From positions 3,219,090 to 3,283,089 of the forward strand of contig JAJEKV010000055.1 in the NCBI GenBank assembly GCA_021234155.1: a DNA stretch of 64,000 bases, written 5' to 3'. The position numbers were made by a program, and so were the translations under genes. Positions 57,347 to 64,000 of the stretch are shown here, in pieces; position 1 is the first letter of the stretch, and the number at the start of each line of letters is the position of its first letter. This DNA comes from Isoetes taiwanensis (Eukaryota > Streptophyta > Lycopodiopsida > Isoetales > Isoetaceae). The notes below the pieces were generated by a model. It searched no databases and was not told the DNA's origin. It saw nothing but the letters and a program-made list of their open reading frames with translations.

Positions 57347-58600
57347 TCATTCAATTGAATTCTCAACCCTTTCCTCAAGAGTTACTGGAGCAGCATCCCT
57401 GATAGTCAGATTTCCACCCTTAGTGATGGAGTAATCATCAGTATTATTGCAACTCATAGCACAAGGAATTGGTGTTACTGGCTGGATCAAAATCTGCGCA
57501 GGAATATTGATCTTCAAGTTAGGATCAATGTTGATTCTTGGAGGCAATTTAGGAGCCCTGATTTTGGAAGTTCCACCAGTAACAACAGAACTTTTAGCAT
57601 AACCTTTAGCAGCAAATGCCTGTCGTCCAGCTGAGTTATTAGCCTTCAAAAATGCAATAGGCTTAATCATCTTTTCAGCAACATCAGCCAGCTTATCATT
57701 ACCAAATTGAATCTTGAGATTATCATCAGGGGTCTTAGCAAAGAGAGAAGTCATCTCAAACATGACTCTTCTCACTTCCATGTATGAGATATAAGCGAGA
57801 ATAGCAGGCCTAAGTGAACCATTGATGCATTTAGTGAAAGATACCATTTTAGCAAGAGAGGACATATGCGGGTAAATCAATTCCAGATTGTTTAAAATGT
57901 ACCAAATGCCATGGTCGAGCCAAATAATACCACTATTACATTTGTCATCTTTCTTCTTCATCATCTTAAGATTTTTGTCGCATTTGCAAGTGAAATACGG
58001 GCAATGAGTTCTCCATATGCGTTTTAGATAAAAATCATCACGTACCAGATTTGGATATGCCATATGCCCTTTTTGGCAGATTTGGATACCATTGTTCTTG
58101 CTACAAGGTTGTGTAAAAAATTCCATATCCACCGGGATATCCTTGTCAATTCTGTTAAAATGTTTCTCAAGTTTGTGAGCAGCAGCATTTGCAGCCTTAA
58201 TTTCCTCCTTAGTGATTCCAGCTAGAAGAACCCAAGTTTCAAGACTAATAGGTGCCAAAGCTCCAAAGTTTTGGCTCTTCCAAATGCAATGGTCATATGA
58301 TGCACTATAGCATTCCACTGTTTGTTCAGTGATTACAGGGAAACATGCTGAATTGGATAGATTCAGATTGGGGACATTCTCCTCAGGGTCACCATTTGGC
58401 TCAGCATCAAAATTTCCCAACTCTTCTTGACTATCAAACTGAAAGATATCAGCAGCAGTAAGGTCTTTGTCAGAAAATAAGCACTCCATTCCTTCATGTT
58501 GAATAACATTAGCTGGTTCAATAGAATCTTTCTCAAATGAAGGGACAATCTCATTGGCAGATTCAAGAGCAATCAGCCCTTCCATGAAAATAATAGCCAT
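57347..58600 (-). CDS. Unrecognised 417-aa ORF of the PLE-like element
   Basis: ATG at 58600 (MAIIFMEGLIALESANEIV), stop at 57347. The N-terminal 90 residues are acidic (DSQEELGNFDAEPNGDPEEN). A Cys/His cluster follows at about 166-221 (C166, C175, H179, H199, C200, C205, C207, C221; fragments ICQKGHMAYP and HCPYFTCKCDKN), which could bind zinc. Then LDHGIWYILNNLELIYPHMS and a Pro/Ile-rich tail. It sits directly upstream of the RT and overlaps the preceding ORF by 28 nt. No family recognised; by position it could be an ORF1/gag-like or nucleic-acid-binding protein. Confidence 0.65.
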   Translation of the reverse strand: MAIIFMEGLIALESANEIVPSFEKDSIEPANVIQHEGMECLFSDKDLTAADIFQFDSQEELGNFDAEPNGDPEENVPNLNLSNSACFPVITEQTVECYSASYDHCIWKSQNFGALAPISLETWVLLAGITKEEIKAANAAAHKLEKHFNRIDKDIPVDMEFFTQPCSKNNGIQICQKGHMAYPNLVRDDFYLKRIWRTHCPYFTCKCDKNLKMMKKKDDKCNSGIIWLDHGIWYILNNLELIYPHMSSLAKMVSFTKCINGSLRPAILAYISYMEVRRVMFEMTSLFAKTPDDNLKIQFGNDKLADVAEKMIKPIAFLKANNSAGRQAFAAKGYAKSSVVTGGTSKIRAPKLPPRINIDPNLKINIPAQILIQPVTPIPCAMSCNNTDDYSITKGGNLTIRDAAPVTLEERVENSIE

Positions 58601-58966
58601 GCTATCCTCAAGAACAGTCCTTTTGAAAAATATATGGTGTTGGCATCAGCATAGACAGCATTAATACATTCTTTGCACTTTGTATATTCAAAGTTAAACT
58701 TTCTCATCTGATAATATAATCTGAACCAGCCATTAAATCCTAAAAAAGTGACTAAGGATTTGTTCTTCTCAATCAGATTTACCTCCTTAAATAAAATGTA
58801 GGAGTGGATTTCCTTATTCTTTATGCACGCCAAAATAGTTTGCACAGCGAAATTTGGGCTATTAATCTGCTGCTCATTGTACTTTAATTGCACTAGCTCC
58901 ATAATCCAATTGTTGTCAATCTCAGTAGCATCCATCAATTTTCTTGTAATGTCCTATAAAAACTCA
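58573..58966 (-). CDS. Unrecognised ORF, first internal frame of the PLE-like element
   Basis: ATG at 58938 (121 aa: MMDATEIDNNWIMELVQLKY to LFSWKG, stop at 58573). The frame is open upstream to about 58966 (DITRKL...), just after TTTTTATAG, a possible splice acceptor. Contains FLGFNGWFRLYYQMRKFNFEY and CKECINAVYADA. It overlaps the next ORF by 28 nt in another frame. Function unknown. Confidence 0.5.
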
Positions 58967-59076
58967 TATCTATTAGTACCCAAAAAATATTTTTTGCATA
59001 AATTAACCACCTGAAAATAAGATAACCATATTTATGGTCTCTAGTAGAACTAGAGAACTGAGTATTGATAAAAAAA

Positions 59077-62000
59077 CCTTAAACCTGAACAAACAGACTT
59101 ACTACCTTTAAAAGACTTTTATTAAAGACTTTTTCAAGGTACAATTGGCAGCCCTAAGTATGAAACAGGTGTATTTCTACTTAGGCCATAATATGGTTAC
59201 TGAATATCCAAAATACATCATCATACTGCTTAAAGCAATCAAAATTACAAAGGATAATAAAAATAAAACTATGGTCATAATGTACATGAGGACCCTAGAG
59301 ATAAAACAAAACTCAGAATAATCTGCTGTTTTAGACAGCAGCAAACATCTATATAAACGTGTAGAAAGTACTGACCTTGTTTAATACAAAAATATCTTAT
59401 GCAGTACAAAATTAACATTATATAGATAATACTTGACAAATCCTTGATAAAAGAGTCTTGCCAGCTTCAAGAATAATGTGAAAAACACACAGGGAGCAAG
59501 AAATCCCGTTACCTGCAGCAAACCATAGGAACATTAGCCTTAGTCAGGGTAAAGACCTAAGCGCTAGCAGGTAAGCTTAGATTTCTTGGGCTCATCGCCC
59601 TTCACCATGCATGTTCTAATAAACAAACTTGATGGATTTACTTCAAAGAAAACTTTTAGATTTAAACAAATAACCCATATGTATCATGCTTAGAGCATAA
59701 AAGGAAAAAAGCAGAGGTCCAGGACATCTCCTTTCTGGTAAAATGTTAGCAAGCTCCATCAGTCTGGAATAAATTTAAATCCTAGAGATGACAGTTACAA
59801 ATTTTCTTTACGTAGCATTTCTGAAAATTATTTCTAAAAATAGAGAAACATCCTAGAACAGAGGTTTAGAGTCCAATCAAGCAGTAATCGTGGAGCCAAG
59901 CGCTGATAAAGAGGGCAGTAACTAGAACATACAAGTATGTCAACTAAAATAATGAGAACTTCAGATTAAATAGAGATATACAAAGGAGATCAACAAGTAC
60001 AATAATATACCCAGCAAAACAGCAAAAAGGATCCTGAAACCCCTAAGGAATATGTATATTTTCTAGAGCAAAGCAACAACCATAATCATCTCAGTTCAAA
60101 AAGCAGCAATCCAGTAGGTCTAAAGGAGGAAAAATATATAATGCCACTATGCACCAGGGGTAAATCACACGGTAAGACTAGCCATCAACTATTGCATGTC
60201 AAGAAAAATAAAGCAATACTTCAAAAGAGCAATATAACTATAAAGAAGAAATTACTGATAAAGAGTTGGTCATTCAGCCCAGGATATAGACCAAGGCCCG
60301 CATCTTACTTACCAAAGTAATACTATAAATAAATTCAAGGATATACTCTAAAGAGCATAAAAGCAAGGAAGATCAATAAGATGTAGGATCATAAAAGGCA
60401 GATCAGAGCCACATTTATCATAAGACATTACACTATAGTTAAAAAACTAGAGCCAAAAAAGCCAAGAAAGAATACTTAGATCCGAAAATAGGAGTCTCAC
60501 AGATATAATTCAGTGACAAGGTTATTGCTATCTACAGCTAGAGAAGAAGATACAATAATACTCAATTTAACTGTCTAAGATATGGTGAAAAACCATAGCA
60601 GAATCATAAGATCTAGAAGCATTAATTAATGCATATTAACACAGCCAGAATGTTACAGATAGCATGAAGCCTGCTTAAATTATAAGATACAGGCAACCAA
60701 TAATCAAACAACACCTTTACAATCAATACAAATTTGAAAACAACCGCATTATAGAAAACACTTAGAAAATGCTTCCAACCCGGTTAGAAGATCTTTGGAA
60801 TATCCATAGATTGGGAAGCCCCTGATATGCTAATGCCTGAGGGAGTTGATTTGCCAGATCCATCCCTAATTCCGTGTATTCCCCATAAGTGCCTTATCGA
60901 GCTTTTTGAGCGATCTTGGCCAGTTCAACGCATTGCACCAATTTCTCACTAGCAATTTCTATATGGGCCTCACTCAAATTTCGAGTAATGGGATCCTTAA
61001 TAGCAATAGCGGCAGCCACTTTTTATGGAAAGAGAAGGGCTTCAATTTCTTGGCGACCTTGGCATCCTTAGCATTTTCTTCCTCAATTCTTCTTCTGGTG
61101 GCCATGTTAAGGTCTCCTTTCTTACGGGCCATGCCACTAATAACACATCACCTACATAATGACTACTGAACAGCACAAGAGCATGGCAACGAAATCAACT
61201 CATGTTCAGCTATATAAGGACATATCACAGGCTATTTTACAATAGACCTTGATACCGTCAGTACTAAACTCACGAACACCGGTGCATACACGGAAGCCAA
61301 ATCCGACATCGGCAAGTACCATTCCGATGTAGCTTAATAAGCAAACGATTCACGATTATTTTTTACCAAAAAAGCATAGCCCTAATGTTCAAGAAACAAA
61401 TCATTAACACCAAATATTTTTCCTTTAACATTTTGGACCTAACTCGGTTAAAACTAATACGATTTTCTCACAAGAATAAGCGAATACATGGTCAAACTAC
61501 TAATGACTCATCATAATATTAGTAATGACTCAGCATACTATTAGTAATGCTAACGATGTGAGCCCAGAAAACATGGGGTTAATCAAAAAATCCAAGTAAC
61601 CATAGTAAGGAACTAGGCCATTTGTAATTTTCCAACATATTAACACTATTAACAACAATACTTGTAGTCGTCTATTCCAAATGTTGCAAAGTGGTCTTAA
61701 AACCACATCCTAATGTATGGGTCAACAACTTTTAATCAATTCATTACAAATCTTGTGAAGACACCCAAGCCAAATGCTGCGAACTATGAAACACGTAGTC
61801 TGCATAGTTTCATAAAATAAATTTGGCAAATATACTTAAAACACAAGAGACCCGAATGTGAAGGTAGCAAAATCAAGTTACCTTGTATTGATCATCATGG
61901 TAAATAGGAGACCAGTACCCAAGGAAAGACATCCTATTTCCAATTAAATCATCTTACTTGGTAGCCAAACCATAATGTCCATCCTCAAGTTTGCTGAATG

Positions 62001-62193
62001 CATTGTTATGTAAGCATGTTGGGTCAAGCCCGTACAGGGAACACCCATAAGGATATGCATAACCATACTTTCCAAAATCATTAAGGGGCAAAAATGTGCT
62101 CATCAAAAAGTAGCCATCTGCTATCCTTATTAGACTTAGCAAAACCATGTCTCCCCTTTCCATAGGAAGTCAATATTACCATAACTAACAGAT

Positions 62194-62195
<2 letters not shown>
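59077..62195 (-). repeat. Terminal direct repeat of the PLE-like element, 5' copy
   Basis: Same sequence as 51765-54899. It is preceded on the + strand by ATAAAAAA and followed by the A-run. The 60700-61380 part carries dense CAG/CTG-centred differences from the other copy, whereas flanking kilobases are nearly identical. Confidence 0.95.
60762..61132 (-). pseudogene. Broken copy of the lysine-rich repeat ORF
   Basis: Counterpart of 53461-53835. It starts with the same MARKKGDLNMATRRR but loses frame through small indels at GGCAGCC to GGCGACC, TCAGAGCC to TCGAGCT and similar places, nearly all at CAG/CTG trinucleotides. May be a sequencing artefact. Confidence 0.7.
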
Positions 62196-62221
<26 letters not shown>

Positions 62222-62225
<4 letters not shown>

Positions 62226-62446
62226 TATTTGTTAGCCGCTAAGTTGTGTATATCCATCTTTTGGCATTAAAAGCAGCGTGCCAACATACTTATTACTGCT
62301 AAGGTTTTTCCCTCGAAAACCCTTCGGGGCGGGGGTTTTTTAATCCTGTCAGTAATACGTTTGCTGCTCTCTTTTTGTTTGGGTCCCATAGGCCAATCGG
62401 TCTTAAAATGGGCGCTAAAAACCTATTCTATTCTATTAAAAAGCGA
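62222..62446 (+). repeat. SINE/LINE-tail-like short repeat
   Basis: Contains a GC-rich hairpin-like CCCTTCGGGGCGGGGG (about 62321), the string GGGTCCCATAGGCC shared with about 3919, and a CTATTCTATTCTATT tail (about 62430). The combination of a conserved block and a pentamer tail is typical of short interspersed elements or LINE 3' ends. Boundaries uncertain. Confidence 0.45.
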
Positions 62447-63710
62447 CATGATTACCAAGTTTGCTGAAATACTCAAGAATGCTACAAGGTAGCCTTCAGT
62501 GGCAAGGATCCTGGATTTCAAATTTCTGAAAAAACATCTTAGCAAGTGATTCTTCTAATAATAGTTATTCATCTTTGCCGATCCATTTCTTATTTGCTAT
62601 TTATTTTGATGTTATTAGAAAGTGTTTTTGTTTTGTTTTAGAGTCTTTACTCATAAATATCATGCTTTATTTATATTGTGTCTAGATTCATCACTGCTGT
62701 TGGATTTGAACAGATGTCCACCTACACCAGCAATGACTGAAGCTAAATACATCATGAGGTAAAAGTACAGAGCTCTACATTATTACTGGTTGGGCGAGTA
62801 GAGAAACTCCTTTGGATATTTGATTTAGAGCATTTAGATGCCGCCCCAACAGAGATTGATGGTTTGCGAGGAACAATAAGAATTGCAGTGTGACATCATA
62901 GTGATCATTCAATATAAAGTTCATGCAATGATACTAAAGGCATTAGGTAGTCGCTTATTTCATTGCTTTAATTCAACAATTTATTTCTTTGATATTTCTA
63001 ACAACTACTGCTTTTAGATTTGAGTCTTCTTTGGCAGGATTGCGTGAAACTTATATATAAATTCTTCTGATTCTGTAAGAACTTATTGTGTAGAAACTGG
63101 GATGTAAGAACAAAGAAACGAGGTAAAATCATTGAAGATGAATATCATTGCACTCTCAGGTCATAATAAATTTACTTGCTAATGTGTTTTAGGTGCACCG
63201 GCCTTGGGCATACGCATGTCTTTACTTGGTGGTGTATATTATGTAAGAGAATGGTTGTTTGTCGTACTACTAATTTATCACAAAGATGTCCTCTTTAGGC
63301 GGCTGCATAATCCATTGATGTATGGTGCAACTGTGTTCAAGGTATGAAGTGTGCTGCTAACACCCATCAGTCATCGTTTCATGTAAGCACCTTGCCAGTG
63401 GAAAAAAGTACTTCACGTGCTGGGAAATCACCCAAAGTGTTTCAAGCCGAGGGATTTTCGTTGCTGACATCATGATCATATGTTGCAGATGGCATCAATC
63501 CGAACATGCCCATACCGATTCAAAGATGTAATTTTTATCTGTGGGAGAGCCAAATTAGGCCGATAGCTACAGAATGAATAAATTCACACATCCATGTGGG
63601 CTTTTCATTTGTAGCATATTTTATGTGATCCAGATCAAGCTATTGGTTGTCCATGTTACAAATGAATCAAAGGTCCAATTTACCATAATATATTTGGATG
63701 GTTTAGGGAT
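62447..63710. other. Non-coding stretch
   Basis: No gene recognised. A short frame near 62698 (LDLNRCPPTPAMTEAKYIMR) has no assignable family. Confidence 0.3.
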
Positions 63711-64000
63711 GTAGCAATGTGGACCAGAGAAATGGGGATGAACTTGAGCGACCTGATAAACGAAGGAGAATGGAATGAGGAATGGGCAAACAAGGCTATG
63801 CAAGCATGGCTGCAAAAACACACAGGGCCCAAGACAATTTGGCTTATGACAGTCTTCAACCCGAACAACGGATAGGGCAACAGATGTATCAGGATAATCT
63901 ACTAGGAAAAGCCAGGAGGGATATCCTAGCAAGATTTAGGATGGGGAGCCATGACTTAAGAATTGAAAGGGACAGATGGAGGAGAGTAGAGAGAGACGAT
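63711..64000 (+). pseudogene. LINE ORF2 fragment (post-RT region), cut by window end
   Basis: Two successive frames: MWTREMGMNLSDLINEG.. to PNNG, then GKARRDILARFRMGSHDLRI and ERDRWRRVERDD. The pattern 'LARFRMGSHDLRIE..RW' is the segment before the C-terminal Cys/His motif in a group of non-LTR retrotransposons different from the two L1-type LINEs above. One frameshift lies near 63860. The rest lies beyond the window. Confidence 0.65.

Larger units (their letters stand above)
51765..62195 (-). mobile_element. Penelope-like retroelement with 3.1-kb direct terminal repeats
   Basis: Sense is the minus strand: repeat (62195-59077), unrecognised ORF (58938-58573), second ORF (58600-57347), reverse transcriptase ORF (57105-55045), repeat (54899-51765). 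The RT has PLE-type motifs (KAHKQEYRW, VDITKCYENIP, GIPMGLSCSP, YIDD, YDKR). The repeats do not begin and end with TG..CA, and no protease, integrase, RNase H or primer site is seen, so it is not an LTR retrotransposon. PLEs are known to carry long pseudo-LTRs from tandem copies and to keep introns. No GIY-YIG endonuclease was seen. The left end abuts the LINE 2 poly(A); the right end is followed by 26-27 A (to 62221). Confidence 0.8.

Noticed and set aside
51765-62195. Interpretation of the 3.1-kb repeats as LTRs of an LTR retrotransposon
   Set aside because: The ends are not TG..CA; no primer binding site, polypurine tract, protease, RNase H or integrase is visible, and the RT motifs are of Penelope type.
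1-64000. tRNA, rRNA or CRISPR features
   Set aside because: No cloverleaf-like gene, rRNA segment or regularly spaced short repeat array was seen; repeats present are transposon- or tandem-type.

Overview
The window looks like nuclear DNA of a land plant. The cellular genes have plant-type architecture (an SDF2-like MIR-domain gene in several short exons, front-end desaturase sequences with a fused cytochrome b5 domain, secreted GH5-type endo-beta-mannanase sequences). The rest is retroelement: a Ty3/gypsy chromovirus, L1-type LINEs and a Penelope-like element. The sequence is AT-rich with long non-coding stretches. I cannot name the species; a non-seed plant such as a fern, lycophyte or bryophyte is plausible but unproven.

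Layout. 1-1800: broken multi-exon SDF2-like gene (+). 1801-8825: mostly non-coding, with a perfect 60-bp tandem duplication, two adjacent palindromes and a frameshifted PIF1-like helicase relic. 8826-43654: three copies of a module that carries, on the minus strand, a front-end (sphingolipid delta-8-like) desaturase pseudogene and an endo-beta-mannanase pseudogene. Copy 1 is split by a Ty3/gypsy element (10420-28485, exact 5-bp target duplication) that is itself a partial tandem array (LTR-internal-LTR-truncated internal-LTR stub). Its 3' LTR is interrupted by an 8.3-kb L1-type LINE (10640-18969). Copy 2 is interrupted by a 1.66-kb poly(A) retroposon (38006-39666). Copy 3 alone keeps the cytochrome b5 part of the desaturase.

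47681-51764 is a decayed LINE (+) ending in poly(A). Abutting that tail is the most unusual object, 51765-62195: a roughly 10.4-kb element read on the minus strand, with a 686-aa Penelope-like reverse transcriptase, two further unrecognised ORFs, and 3.1-kb direct terminal repeats that themselves contain a lysine-rich ORF. It has no LTR-retroelement hallmarks (no TG..CA ends, protease, integrase or visible primer site). The repeats resemble the pseudo-LTRs of Penelope-like elements. After it come a short SINE/LINE-tail-like repeat and, at the window edge, another LINE fragment.

No clearly intact cellular protein-coding gene is present. The inferred order of events is: module triplication, gypsy insertion into copy 1, then LINE insertion into the gypsy LTR. 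Independently, LINE decay was followed by arrival of the Penelope-like element at its poly(A) tail. A caution covers many frameshifts here: differences between near-identical copies cluster at CAG/CTG trinucleotides, which may reflect methylation-associated sequencing errors in unpolished repeats rather than real mutations.
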